A stretch of 64,000 nucleotides of DNA from Plantago major (lineage: Eukaryota > Streptophyta > Magnoliopsida > Lamiales > Plantaginaceae): contig CM048844.1 in assembly GCA_026545765.1 (NCBI GenBank), positions 53,354,932 to 53,418,931 of the forward strand, given 5' to 3'. The translations under genes and the position numbers were made by a program. The notes below the pieces were generated by a model that was not told where the DNA came from, did not search any database, and was given only the letters and a program-made list of their open reading frames with translations. This document shows, piece after piece, positions 28,450 to 39,354 of this stretch (position 1 is the stretch's first letter; the number at the start of each line of letters is the position of its first letter).

Positions 28450-28860
28450 CACCTTTCAGTGTTGTTTATCTCTCTGGCTAAGTTGTTCGTTTGTTGTTTA
28501 TCCCACTCCTTTTGTGTGTTGTTTAAGTCTCCATTAGAATTCTTCGTTTGCGATACTCTTACTCCTTTCTGTGTATATTTTAAATCTGGAATAGACTTTT
28601 TCGTTTCTCATTATCACACTCCTCTAGTGTGGTGTTTGTCTCTCAAAGAGTTGTTCGTTTGTTGTTAATCCCACTTTTGTGTGTTGTTTAACTCTTAATT
28701 AGAGTTCTTCGTCTGTGATACTCTTTACTTTCTCGTGTAATTTTAAATCTCGAATAGACCTTTTCGCTTCTCATAATCCCACCTTTTGTGTGTTGTTTAT
28801 CTCTCGTGCAAAGTTGTTCGCTTGTTGTTTATCCCACTTTTGTGTGTTTAACTCTCCATT
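28450..28860 (+). repeat. Compressed, indel-rich satellite patch
   Basis: Monomers here carry the same signature as the patch near 25.3 kb: cccacctttcagtg, ctttactttctcgtgtaa, ttcgcttctcat and ctctcgtgcaaag. Normal-length monomers resume at about 28861 with cactcctttagtgtg. The patch contributes to the shorter third higher-order period. Confidence 0.65.
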
Positions 28861-31609
28861 AGAGTTCTTCGTTTGTGATGCTCTTACTCTTTTTTGTGTA
28901 TTTTTTAAATCTCGAATAAACTTTTTCGTTTCACAAGATCCCACTCCTTTAGTGTGTTGTTTATCTCTGAAGTGGAGTTGTTCGTCTGTTGTTTATCCCA
29001 TTCCTTTTGTGTGTTGTTTAACTCTCAATTAGTGTTTTTCGTTTCTGATACTCTTACTCCTTTCTGTGTAATTTTTAAATCTCGAATAGACCTTTTCGTT
29101 TCTCATTATCTCACTCCTTTAGTGTGTTGTTTATCTGTCAAGTAGAGATGTTCGTTTGTTGTTTATCCCACTCCATTTGTTTGTTTTTTAACTCTTAATT
29201 AGAATTCTTCGTTTGCGATACTCTTACTCCTTTCTGTGTATTTTTTAAATCTCTAATAGACTTTTTCGTTTCTCATTATCACACTACTGTAGTGTGTTGT
29301 TTATCTCCCAAGTAGAGTTGTTCGATTGTTGTTTATCCCACTCCTTTTGTGTGTTGTTTAACTCTTAATTAGAGTTTTTCGTATGTGATACTCTTACTCC
29401 ATTATGTGTAATTTTTAAATCTCGAATAGACCTTTTCGTTTCTCATAATCCCACTCCTTTTGTGTGTTGTTTAACTCTCCATTAGAGTTCTTCGTTTGTG
29501 ATGCTCTTACTCTTTTTTGTGTACTTTTTAAATCTCGAATAAACTTTTTCGTTTCACAAGATCCCACTCCTTTAGTGTGTTTTTTTATCTCTGAAGTGGA
29601 GTTGTTCGTCTGTTGTTTATCCCACTCCTTTTTTGTGTTGTTTAACTCTCAATTAGTGTTTTTCGTTTATGATACTCTTACTCTGTCTGTGTAATTTTTA
29701 AATCTCGAATAGACCTTTTCTGTTCTCATTATCTCAATCCTTTAGTGTGTTGTTTATCTCTCAAGTAGAGATGTTCGTTTGTTGTTTATCCCACTCCATT
29801 TGTTTGTTTTTTAACTCTTAATTAGAGTTCTTCGTTTGAGATAGAACTCCTTTCTGTGTATTTTTTAAATCACTAATAGACTTTTTCCTTTCTCATTATC
29901 ACACTCCTCAAGTGTGTTGTTTATCAATCAAAAAGAGTTGTTCGTATGTTGTTAATACCAATTTTCAGGTGTTGTTTAACTCTTAATTAGAGTTCTTCGT
30001 CTGTGATACTCTTACTCCTCTCTATGTAATTTTTAAATCTCGAATAGACCTTTTCGCTTTCTCATAATCCCACCTTTTGTGTGTTGTTTATCTCGTGCAA
30101 AGTTGTTCGCTTGTTGTTTATCCCACTCCTTTCAGGTGTTGTTTAAGTCTCCATTAGAATTCTTCGTTTGCGATACTCTTACTCCTTTCTGTGTATATTT
30201 TAAATCTGGAATAGACTTTTTCGTTTCTCATTATCCCACTCCTTTAGGGTGTTGTTTGTCTCTCAAATAGAGTTGTTCGTTTGTTGTTAATCGCACTCCT
30301 TTTGTGTGTTGTTTAACTCTTAATTACAGTTCTTCGTCTGTGATACTCTTACTCCTTTCTGTGTAATTTTTAAATCTCGAATAGACCTTTTCGTTTCTCA
30401 TAATCCTACTCCTATTGTGTGTTGTTTATCTCTCAGGCAAAGTTGTTCGTTTGTTGTTTATCCTACTCCTTTTGTGTTGTTTAACTCCATTAGAGTTCTT
30501 CGTTGTGATGCTCTTACTTTTTGTGTACTTTTTAAACTCAATAAACTTTTTTCGCTTTCAAGATCCCACTCCTTTAGTGTGTTGTTTATCTCTGAAGTGG
30601 AGTTGTTCGTCTGTTGTTTATCCCACTTCTTTTGTGTGTTGTTTAACTCTCAATTAGTGTTTTTCGTTTCTGATACTCTTACTCCTTTCTGTGTAATTTT
30701 TAAATCTGGAATAGACCTTTTCGTTTCTCATTATCTCACTCCTTTAGTGTGTTGTTTATCTCTCAAGTAGAGATGTTCGTTTGTTGTTTATCTCACTCCA
30801 TTTGTTTGTTTTTTAACTCTTAATTAGAGTTCTTCGTTTGAGATAGAACTCCTTTCTGTATATTTTTTAAATCTCTAATAGACTTTTTCGTTTCTCATTA
30901 TCACACTCCTCTAGTGTGTGTGTTGTTTATCTCTCAAGTAGAGTTGTTCGTTTGTTGTTTATCCCACTCCTTTTGTGTGTTGTTTAACTCTTACTCCATT
31001 ATGTGTAATTTTTAAATCTCGAATAGACCTTTTCGTTTCTTATAATCCCACTCCTTTTGTGTGTTGTTTATCTTCCAAGCAGAGTTGTTCGTTTTTTGTT
31101 TATCCCACTCCATTTGTTTGCTGTTTAACTCTCCATTAGAGTTCGTCGTCTGTGATACTCTTACTCGTTTCTGTGTATATTTTAAATCTCGAATACTTCG
31201 CTTTCGTTTCTCATTATACCACTCCTTTAGTGTTTTGTTTCTCTCTCAAACTGAGTTCTTCGTTTGTTGTTAATCCCACTCCTTTTGAGTGTTGTTTAAC
31301 TCATAATTAGAGTTCTTCGTCTGTGATACTCTTACTCCATCATGTGTAATTTTTAAATCTCGAATAGTCCTTTTCGTTTCTTATTATCCCACTCCTTTAG
31401 TGTGTTGTTTATCTCTCAAGCAGAGTTGTTCGTTTGTTGTTTATCCCACTCCATTTGTTTGTTGTTTAACTCGTAATTAGAGTTCTTCGTTTGAGATAGA
31501 ATTCCTTTCTGTGTATTTTTTAAATCACTAATAGACTTTTTCCTTTCTCATTATCACACTCCTCAAGTGTGTTGTTTATCAATCAAAAAGAGTTGTTCGT
31601 ATGTTGTTA

Positions 31610-32165
31610 ATACCAATTTTTTGTGTGTTGTTTAACTCTAATTAGAGTTCTTCGTCTGTGATACTCTTACTCCTCTCTGTAATTTTAAATCTGAATAGAC
31701 CTTTTCGCTTTCATAATCCCACCTTTGTGTGTTGTTTATCTCTCAGGCAAAGTTGTTCGTTTGTTGTTTATCCCACTCCTTTTGTGTGTTGTTTAAGTCT
31801 CCATTAGAATTCTTCGTTTGCGATACTCTTACTCCTTTCTGTGTATATTTTAAATCTGGAATAGACTTTTTCGTTTCGCATTATCACACTCCTTTAGGGT
31901 GTTGTTTGTCTCTCAAATAGAGTTTTCGTTTGTTGTTAATCGCACTCCTTTTGTGTGTTGTTTAACTCTTAATTAGAGTTCTTCGTCTGTGATACTCTTA
32001 CTCCTTTCTCGTAATTTTAAATCTCAATAGACCTTTTCGCTTCTCATAATCCCACCCTTTGTGTGTTGTTTATCTCTGTGCAAAGTTGTTCGCTTGTTGT
32101 TTATCCCACCTTTTGTGTGTTGTTTAACTCTCCATTAGAGTTCTTCGCTTGTGATGCTCTTTTTT
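31610..32165 (+). repeat. Compressed, indel-rich satellite patch
   Basis: Shortened monomers with cgctttcataatccc, ctctcgtaattttaaat and tctctgtgcaaag words alternate with one ordinary monomer at about 31725-31925. Ordinary monomers resume with cacaagatcccactcc near 32205. The alternation of clean and altered units within a few hundred bases is notable. Confidence 0.65.
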
Positions 32166-34071
32166 GTGTATTTTTTAAATCTCGAATAAACTTTTTCGTT
32201 TCACAAGATCCCACTCCTTTAGTGTGTTGTTTATCTCTGAAGTGGAGTTGTTCGTCTGTTGTTTATCCCACTCCTTTTTTGTGTTGTTTAACTCTCAATT
32301 AGTGTTTTTCGTTTCTGATACTCTTACTCCTTTCTGTGTAATTTTTAAATCTCGAATAGACCTTTTCGTTTCTCATTATCTCACTCCTTTAGTGTGTTGT
32401 TTATCTGTCAAGTAGAGATGTTCGTTTGTTGTTTATCCCACTCCATTTGTTTGTTTTTTAACTCTTAATTAGAATTCTTCGTTTGCGATACTCTTACTCC
32501 TTTCTGTGTATTTTTTAAATCTCTAATAGACTTTTTCGTTTCTCATTGTCACACTCCTCTAGTGTGTTGTTTATCTCTCAAGTAGAGTTGTTCGTTTGTT
32601 GTTTATCCCACTCCTTTTGTGTGTTGTTTAACTCTTAATTAGAGTTTTTCGTATGTGATACTCTTACTCCATTATGTGTAATTTTTAAATCTCGAATAGA
32701 CCTTTTCGTTTCTCATAATCCCACTCCTTTTGTGTGTTGTTTATCTTTCAAGCAGAGTTGTTCGTTTTTTGTTTATCCCACTCCATTTGTTTGTTGTTTA
32801 ACTCTCCATTAGAGTTCGTCGTCTATGATACTCTTACTCATTTCTTGTATATTTTAAATCTCGAATATACTTTTTCGTTTCTCATTATACCACTCCTTTA
32901 GTGTGTTGTTTTTCTCTCAAACAGAGTTCTTCGTTTGTTGTTAATCCCACTCCTTTTGAGTGTTGTTTAACTCATAATTAGAGTTCTTCGTCTGTGATAC
33001 TCTTACTCCATCATGTGTAATTTTTAAATCTCGAATAGTCCTTTTCGTTTCTTATTATCCCACTCCTTTAGTGTGTTGTTTATCTCTCAAGCAGAGTTGT
33101 TCGTTTGTTGTTTATCCCACTCCATTTGTTTGTTGTTTAACTCGTAATTAGAGTTCTTCGTTTGAGATAGAACTCGTTTCTGTGTATTTTTTAAATCTTA
33201 AATAGACGTTTTCGTTATCACACTCCTCTAGTCTGTTGTTTATCTCTCAAGTAGAGTTGTTCGTTTGTTGTTAATCCCACTCCTTTTGTGTTTTGTTTAA
33301 CTCTTAATTAGAGTTCTTCATCTATGATACTCTTACTACATTATGTGCAATTTTTAAATCTCGAATAGGCCTTTTCGTTCCTCATAATCCCACTCCTTTT
33401 GTGTGTTGTTTATCTCTCAGGCAAAGTTGTTCGTTTGTTCTTTATCCCACTCTTTTGTTTGTTGTTTAACTCTCCATTAGAGTTTATCGTTTGTGATACT
33501 CTTAGTCCTTTCTATGTATATTTTAAATCTCGAATATACTTTTTCGTTTCTCATTATACCACTCCTTTAGTGTGTTGTTTATCTCTCAAGCAGAGTTCTA
33601 CGTTTGTGGTTAATCCCACTCCTTTTGAGTGTTGTTTAACTCATAATTAGAGTTCTTCGTTTGTGACACTCTTACTCCATTATGTGTAATTTTTAAATCT
33701 CGAATAGTCCTTTTCGTTTCTAATTATTCTACTCCATTGGTGTGTTGTTTATCTCTCAAGCAGAGTTGTTCGTTTGTTGTTTATCCCACTCCATTTGTTT
33801 GTTGTTTAACTCTTAATTAGAGTTCTTCATTTGAGATAGAACTCCTTTCTTTGTATTTTTTAAATCTCTAATAGACTTTTTCGTTTCTCATTATCACACT
33901 CCTCTAGTGTGTTATTTATCTCTCAAGTAGAGTTGTTCGTTTGTTGTTAATCCCACTCCTTTTGAGTGTTGTTTAACTCATAATTAGAGTTCTTCGTCTA
34001 TGATACTCTTACTCCATTATGTGTAATTTTTAAATCTCGAATAGTCCTTTTCGTTTCTAATTATCCCACCT

Positions 34072-34171
34072 NNNNNNNNNNNNNNNNNNNNNNNNNNNNN
34101 NNNNNNNNNNNNNNNNNNNNNNNNNNNNNNNNNNNNNNNNNNNNNNNNNNNNNNNNNNNNNNNNNNNNNNN
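34072..34171. other. Assembly gap of 100 N
   Basis: Exactly 100 unknown bases, a conventional placeholder for a gap of unknown size. Satellite ends just before it (atcccacct) and retrotransposon gag-like sequence begins just after it. The missing sequence must therefore hold the 5' LTR, primer-binding site and 5' gag of the element, well over 1.6 kb if that LTR resembles the 3' LTR. Open frames that run through the Ns are meaningless. Confidence 0.98.
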
Positions 34172-34936
34172 GGCAAAGACTGGGAAAGAATGTGATACTC
34201 AAATAAAAGATTAAGACTATTGTCAAGTCTTAACCACAACCGGAGCATACTAAATTCTTTTATTTTAACCAAGGAATGCCAAATATCACTCCAAAGGAAC
34301 TCTTCTCACATCTTGCTACGTTGATTATGAGACAACACAAAGAGAACAAACAACCTAAAAGTTGCGTATTGCTCTAGTTGCTCAAGGAACTTCAAAAGAA
34401 GAAAAGCAAGGAAGGATCGAGGATGCTCTTGCCGCAAAGCAAATGAGCAAATATGTCACGATAAATTGAGAGAAGAAAAGCCAAAGAGAAGTCAAAATCA
34501 TCTAGCTCAAACTATCACTAGTACAAAATATGCAAAGCTCATCAACAAGCCACCGTAAAGCATCATGTACTGAGGAAGTAGAAATTGGAAACGATATCTG
34601 CTTCTATTCTTAGAAACCTGGTCACTTCAAGAAGGATTGTCCTGCCAAACTCAACTGGATGACAAGAAAGATAGAATAATCTTCAGAAGAAGCCAGAAAG
34701 CTTTATTAACTGAAGAAAGAAAGAAAATCCAAACTCAACTGGATGCTCTAGACGTGGAGACAGATTCTGAAGATGACATTTCAGATGACTCAACCTTACC
34801 ATCACCAGAATTATGTGGAGTTACTCATGATATAATCGACTTCGGCCTCAAGAAGAATGAAATGTGGAGTTGTAAATTGACGGTCCGTATATCTCTAACA
34901 TAGAAATCGCCTTACGGTCGATGAGGTAACACATAC
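34172..34936 (+). pseudogene. gag: gag remnant (C-terminal capsid/nucleocapsid part)
   Basis: Translated pieces look like the C-terminal half of a copia Gag: an LFSHLATLIMRQHKENKQ-like segment near 34287-34350, then a charged, Lys-rich stretch, then a damaged zinc knuckle at 34599-34640. After the knuckle an open stretch (34637-34903) encodes an acidic linker with DVETDSEDDISDDS. Several frameshifts and stops separate the pieces, and the N-terminal part is lost in the gap. Gag would form the virus-like particle and bind element RNA. The assignment rests on the knuckle, position and composition; the exact ends are uncertain. Confidence 0.75.
34599..34640 (+). other. Damaged CCHC zinc knuckle of Gag
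   Basis: The frame reads C-F-Y-S-stop-K-P-G-H-F-K-K-D-C, against the CX2CX4HX4C pattern of retroelement nucleocapsid knuckles. The first Cys, the His and the last Cys are present with correct spacing. The second Cys is Ser (tct) and the following codon is a stop (tag). RNA binding by this knuckle would be lost. Confidence 0.85.
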
Positions 34937-34940
34937 TTCT

Positions 34941-35450
34941 TGTTATACTTATGAAAGTGATGAAGAAGAAATAAAAGATCTAGAAAATCTCAGGAAAGAA
35001 CTTGACATCTATGAAAGAGAATTTCTAATGATCCGAGCTAGAGCCGAAAATCTTGAAGAAGAAAAGAATTCTCTTGCAAAGGAAAATTCTCGATTAGTTA
35101 AGATATCTGAAAAAAAGGATGCTGATAATGCATTTCTCTAAGCTCAGATATCTGAAACTGAAAAGTCACATAAAGAAGCAATGGTCAATTATTTAAAGAA
35201 ATATGAAGATCTTCTTTCCGAGAACAAGGAACTCAAAAGAAGGAATTATCTTTTCAATCTTATGCCAAAGTTAGTGACACTTCATCAAGTACAATCTTAC
35301 TTAAGAGATCCTTCAAAAAGAAAGGACTGGTCAATACACAGACAGATTGTTCTATCACTCAATAAGAGTGAGGAAAGAAGAACATTTGTAGTACTCAAAG
35401 AAGATGGTACCCATTCAATCTATAGTATCGGTCAAGACAAAGATTGTTGA
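34941..35450 (+). pseudogene. Coiled-coil linker between Gag knuckle and protease
   Basis: The reading frame from about 34941 is open apart from one stop near 35140. It encodes a Glu/Lys/Leu-rich segment with heptad-like spacing (EEIKDLENLRKELDIYE, then EEEKNSLAKENSRL, then HKEAMVNYLKKYEDLLSENK), ending DGTHSIYSIGQDKDC before a stop at 35448. Such long coiled coils downstream of the knuckle occur in several plant copia lineages and may help Gag assembly. The function is inferred from composition only. 35451-36060 continues the same polyprotein in broken frames with no recognisable domain. Confidence 0.6.
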
Positions 35451-36060
35451 CAAAGGAAAGGCAATATGACTAAACCTTTGTGGGAAAAACAAGTCAAAAC
35501 AAAACTGGCACGCTCTAAAAGAAACACAACACCGAAAAGTGTAAACATCCACAGTTATGTCTCTTAAAAGGGTAGAATTGCAGGAGCCGCAAATTCTCCC
35601 ATGTCACTTTTTCTCGAAAGAAATCGATCAACCAGAGACTAGCAAAGTCGCCGAGAAAAGATCTCGATAGCTTCAAGTGCTCAAACGGTATCGCTATAAA
35701 GGCATCGGAAACAACTTGCTCATGAATACAAACAGAGCAAGAACGATGGCTAAAGGCTAGAATTGCTCAAAGCAATTATCGGCGGAAGTTGAATCAAGCC
35801 ACCGAAAATCAATGCTGTATTAGAAGAAATCAAGGAAAGCTAAGTTTGTCGAAAAGCAAACTTAAACCCGACAGTATCCGAAAGCACCAAATGGAGCACC
35901 TAGGAACACACCAAGGAAGAAAATAATTTTAATAATGATAATCATTCAATTAGAATTCTCCTTATGTTCCTATCGACAAAAAGAATGTTCCAAGAAAATT
36001 CATTCAAAAATGGATTCCTACCGAAGAATGTTTAGTCCCGATGGTTCCAATCAGAATTGA

Positions 36061-36330
36061 GAACCTAATCTCCTGCTCCTCACAGTGTAATGCTTCGGAC
36101 TAAAGCACAATGGCTATTTCATAGTGGATGCGAAAGCACATGACAGACAAAGCAACTGTCGATTACAAAGCTTGCAACACGTGACAGATATCGATTTCGG
36201 AGGAGAATTAAATCTCTCTCGATTTGCAACGCCAAATTGGGAACTTTAACAATCACGATATATTACATGTTAAGGATTTGAAATATAATCTATTTAGCAT
36301 GAGCCGCTTATGCAAAGGTTTTATCAGAAA
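36061..36330 (+). pseudogene. copia aspartic protease remnant
   Basis: Around 36111 the frame reads W-L-F-H-S-G-C, then after a frameshift R-K-H-M-T-D-K. Plant copia proteases carry W-x-L-D-S-G-(C/A)-S-x-H-M-T at this place. The catalytic Asp of D-S-G is His here (cat at 36120-36122), and the frame breaks between the Cys and the KHMT. The protease C-terminal end HVKDLKYNLFSMSRLCKG is well preserved at about 36264-36321 and confirms the family. The enzyme would cleave the Gag-Pol polyprotein; this copy is inactive. Confidence 0.8.
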
Positions 36331-36439
36331 ATTCAAAGCAAAATATCGCAAACTAATCGACAATGAGTCAAAGCAGCATATTTGCTGTTTCATGAAAGGC
36401 GCTTTATGTTGCCGATTGGCATCCGCCACAATCAAGAAT

Positions 36440-37300
36440 GTCTCATGGTGAGTCAATCACATGTAAGAGCACCGTTATGGCACAAAAGAATGAGTCACTA
36501 ACTTCATAACTCGAACAAACTTGCCAAGAAAGAGTTAGTGGTCTCTTCCCAAAACATCTTTCGTAAAGGATGGTATCTGCTCGCATGTCGATGGGGAAAC
36601 AATCCAATATCTCTTTCAAGTCCAAAACTAGACACTCTAATTAGACCGCAACTACTACATATGGATCTTTTTGAATCATCTCAGAATTAGTTATGCAGAA
36701 AGAAATATGGTCCGTTGTTGTAGATGACTTCTCAAGATTCACTGGGTTGTCTTCAAACACAACTGATGCCGTGGTGGAGATACCAAACTTGTCAAAAAGC
36801 TTGAAGTCATGAAAATGACAAGGTATCCGCAATCGTAATGCACTATGGCACCGAGTTTGTCAACCAAGACATAAAGGAGTTTTGTACCGCAAAGGTATAC
36901 AACACCAACTTTCCTCCGTAAGAACACCTCAACAAAATGGTATTGCAAAGGAAAATAGAACCCTTAAAGAAGTCGCAAGGACGATGCTAATGACCTAAAT
37001 AAGTGAAGTTTATCGGGTTGAAGTCGTAAACATACCGCTACACTCGTAATGTATGTTTGATAAACAAACACCATGACAAGACCCCTTATGAAATCTTGGT
37101 TGGTAGATCCCCTAATATCAAACATCTGAGAGTATTTGGTTGTAGATGTTTTGTTCTAAACAATGGAAAAGATTATCTCGAGAACATTTCAACCAAAGGC
37201 GTATGAAGGTGTATTTCGGTTATTCCACTAATAGCAAAGTTTCAGAATTTACAACAAAAGAACAAAGAAAATTGAAGAATGGCTCATGTCAGATTCTATG
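36440..37300 (+). pseudogene. copia integrase remnant
   Basis: The pre-integrase zinc-binding region starts with LWHKRMSH (about 36475) and later has a broken CxxC. The catalytic core begins with HMDLF (first Asp, 36664-36666), followed by VDDFSRFT at about 36720. The second catalytic Asp, expected in an SDYGTEF context, is His (cac, 36841-36843, HYGTEFVNQD). The Glu region is RTPQQNG followed by AKENRTLKEVARTML at about 36921-36990, with codons missing from the usual ERKNRT. C-terminal integrase motifs are YEILVGRSPNIKHLRVFGC (about 37087) and a GYSTNSK-like segment near 37215. Multiple frameshifts and stops disable it. Confidence 0.85.
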
Positions 37301-37790
37301 AAGGAAGTAAGAAAACACCTCCTAATGATGAACTCTCGTAAAGGTTCAAAGAACTAATGTCGAGGGATTCTCAAGAAGAATCCTCGTAAAGGAGAAACAT
37401 CATTATGGAAAGTGAGGATGACTGACGAGAAAAGCTTGATATGCCTAGTAACAACCAGATGACTCACAAACATGATGAAGAATTTCCTATGAAACTTCCA
37501 GAAATGGAAACTGAAGATATTCATCATGAAGCTATCTCTGGAAACAATCTCTCTGAAAGACATGTTCCAGATAGCTCAAACATCGAACAAGTGTCGACAT
37601 TAATTTCCTTCCGAGGAGCAAAATGTCTTAGATATCGAAAAGTATCAAATCAAAATCCCAGGATTCACATTCAAATCATTTGGATATTGATCCTACTAGC
37701 ACCAAACCTATGATCGATGGATCAAGGATCATCCCGCAAAGATGTGATCGACCAATTAATCAAGGTGTTAGGACTAGGAGAGCAATAGCT
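37301..37790 (+). pseudogene. Pol linker between integrase and RT
   Basis: This stretch is hydrophilic and poorly conserved, as is usual between copia integrase and RT. Open pieces are present (for example 37441-37713, rich in Glu, His and Met) but switch frame repeatedly. A VRTRRAIAENANFL segment just downstream (near 37770) marks the entry to the RT N-terminus. No separate gene is supported here. Confidence 0.55.
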
Positions 37791-38680
37791 GAAAATGCTA
37801 ATTTTCTTCGATGTTTCATCTCAAATATTGAACCTAAAATATAGAAGAAGCATTAGGAGACCAAGATCGGATCTCTGCAATGCAAGAAGAGTCGATCAAT
37901 TTGAGAGAAACAAAGTCCGAAACTAGTTCCATTTGTAGAAGGAATATCCGTGATTGGAACTAAATGGGTTTTCGTAAACAAGATGAATGAATCGTGAAAT
38001 AACCGTAAACAAAGCAAGATTGGTCGCTAAGGATTTACCTGCATCAAGGCTTAGATTTTGATGAGTCATATGCACCAGTTGCCAGATTTGATGCAATAAG
38101 ACTCTTTCTAGCCTTTGCAGCTCATAAACATTTTAAAGTTTATCAGATGGATGTCAAAAGTGCATTCTTGAACGGTGAACTTGCAGCAGAAGTTTATGTT
38201 GAGCAACCACCTGGCTTTGAAGTTTCCTCAGAAAGTAGAATGGTCTATAAACCATGAGAGCTCAGATAGATCAAACAGGCTCCAAGAGCATGGTATGACA
38301 CTTTGGCCAAATACCTTCTGGAAAGTGGTTTCAAGAAAGGTGAAGTTGATAAAACTTTATTTACCTTAAATCATGATGGGAAACTACTCATAGTTCAAGT
38401 ATATGTTGATGACATCATATTTGGATCTAAGGACAAGCAACTTTGTAATGACTTTGCAAATTTCATGAAAAGTAAGTTTGAGATGAGCATGATGGGAGAA
38501 ATGAATTATTTTCTAGGATTGCAAGTCAAGCAACTCAATGATGGAATATTCGTTAGTCAAACAAAGTATGCAAAAGATATGCTCACAAAATTCAATCTTA
38601 AGCCTTCCGAAAAGAATGCTAAGATACCTATGAGCATTGGAACCATAATGACCTATACTGAATCAGATAAGAATATTGAA
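37790..38680 (+). pseudogene. copia reverse transcriptase (RVT_2 type), broken in N-terminal half
   Basis: The N-terminal part (RCFISNIEPK, then GTKWVF near 37960) is frameshifted. From 38036 one frame runs [17 protein letters not shown], then [12 protein letters not shown] with the first catalytic Asp at 38150-38152. Two in-frame stops (38255-38257 and 38267-38269) fall where the family has an ALYGLKQ-like stretch, just before KQAPRAWYDTL. The open part 38303-38941 carries YVDDIIFGS at 38402 with both catalytic Asp residues, then MMGEMNYFLGLQV. This is typical plant copia RT, which copies element RNA into cDNA. The long open part is cleaner than the rest of pol, but stops upstream and downstream make it non-functional as a polyprotein. 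Confidence 0.92.
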
Positions 38681-39354
38681 GAACATAAGTATAGAAAATT
38701 GATAGGTTCACTACTTTGCCTCACTGCAAGTAGACCTGATATTCAATACGCCGTTGGAGTGTGTGCTAGATTTCGCATAAACTCCATGCAAACACACTAC
38801 AACATTGCTATGAAAATATTAAGGTATGTAAAAGGTACAGTAAATGTAGGATTGTGGTATCCTAAAGAAAGCGGATTGAGTTTAGCTGGGTACTCAGACG
38901 CTGATTATGCTGGATCACTACTTGATAGGAAAAGCACCTGAGGAACTTGTCAGTTTCTGGGTACTAGACTTATCTCGTGGTTTAGCAAGAAGCAAAACTC
39001 AATTGCAACTTCTACCATAGAGGCTGAATATATTGGTGCTGGTTGTTGTGCAACACAAATTCTGTGGATACAACAACAACTTAAAGACTATGGACTCGAT
39101 GAAGAGAAAACTCCCATTTTTCTGTGACAACACAAGTGCTATTGCGATCACAGAATCCTAAATTTCATGCCAGAACAAAGCATATTGATGTTAGACATCA
39201 CTTCATCAGAGACCATGTTGAAAAAGGCAATATAGAGATACTCAAGATTGGCACTGAAGACCAACTTGCAGATATCTTCACTAAGCCACTACAAGAAAGT
39301 AGATTCTTAGCCTTAAGACATAGTCTTGGACTAATGGAACTACCAATGAACTGA
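38681..39354 (+). pseudogene. copia RNase H, C-terminal end of Pol
   Basis: YRKLIGSLLCLTASRPDIQY leads into the RNase H domain. GYSDADYAG (about 38888) gives the first catalytic Asp. The frame stops at 38939-38941 (tga), where DRKST-S-GTCQFLG is expected. It continues open through STIEAEYIGAG with the catalytic Glu (about 39013-39045), then shifts frame near 39115-39160 at the CDNTSAIAI motif. It ends in the 39124-39354 frame with FHARTKHIDVRHHFIRDH, DQLADIFTKPL and a final stop. The terminal motifs and stop position match the usual end of plant copia Pol. RNase H degrades the RNA strand during reverse transcription. Confidence 0.92.

Larger units (their letters stand above)
1..34071 (+). repeat. 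Left arm of 170-bp tandem satellite array
   Basis: Continuous head-to-tail tandem repeat in a single orientation, roughly 200 monomers of about 170 bp. Recurring landmarks in each monomer are cccactcctttagtgtgttg, then ttgttcgtttgttgtt, then aactcttaattagagttctt, then atttttaaatctcgaatag. The + strand is T-rich and A-poor. No inverted units and no other sequence class interrupts the arm. The 60-138 codon open frames it contains are translations of the repeat and are not called as genes. A nucleosome-sized, AT-rich monomer is typical of plant centromeric or pericentromeric satellites, but that role is inference. The arm ends at a scaffold gap. Confidence 0.97.
16200..34071 (+). repeat. Satellite domain II: higher-order repeat near 3.49 kb
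   Basis: A private monomer variant with an expanded GT run (ctctagtgtgtgtgttg) marks the period. It begins at 20661, 24152, 27638 and 30914, so successive periods are 3491, 3486 and 3276 bp, about 20 monomers each. Other variant monomers keep the same offset: 22687 to 26173, 23307 to 26793 and 23647 to 27133 are each 3486 bp apart. Before about 20.6 kb the same variants occur with shorter spacings (1100 and 1467 bp), suggesting smaller ancestral multimers. The shorter last period contains several compressed, indel-rich patches. Confidence 0.8.

Noticed and set aside
1..34071. Possible CRISPR array
   Set aside because: Regular spacing is present, but there are no unique spacers; the whole unit is repeated, which is satellite DNA.
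34017..34272. Two minus-strand open frames spanning the gap
   Set aside because: They run through 100 Ns translated as unknown residues and join satellite to gag; they are meaningless.
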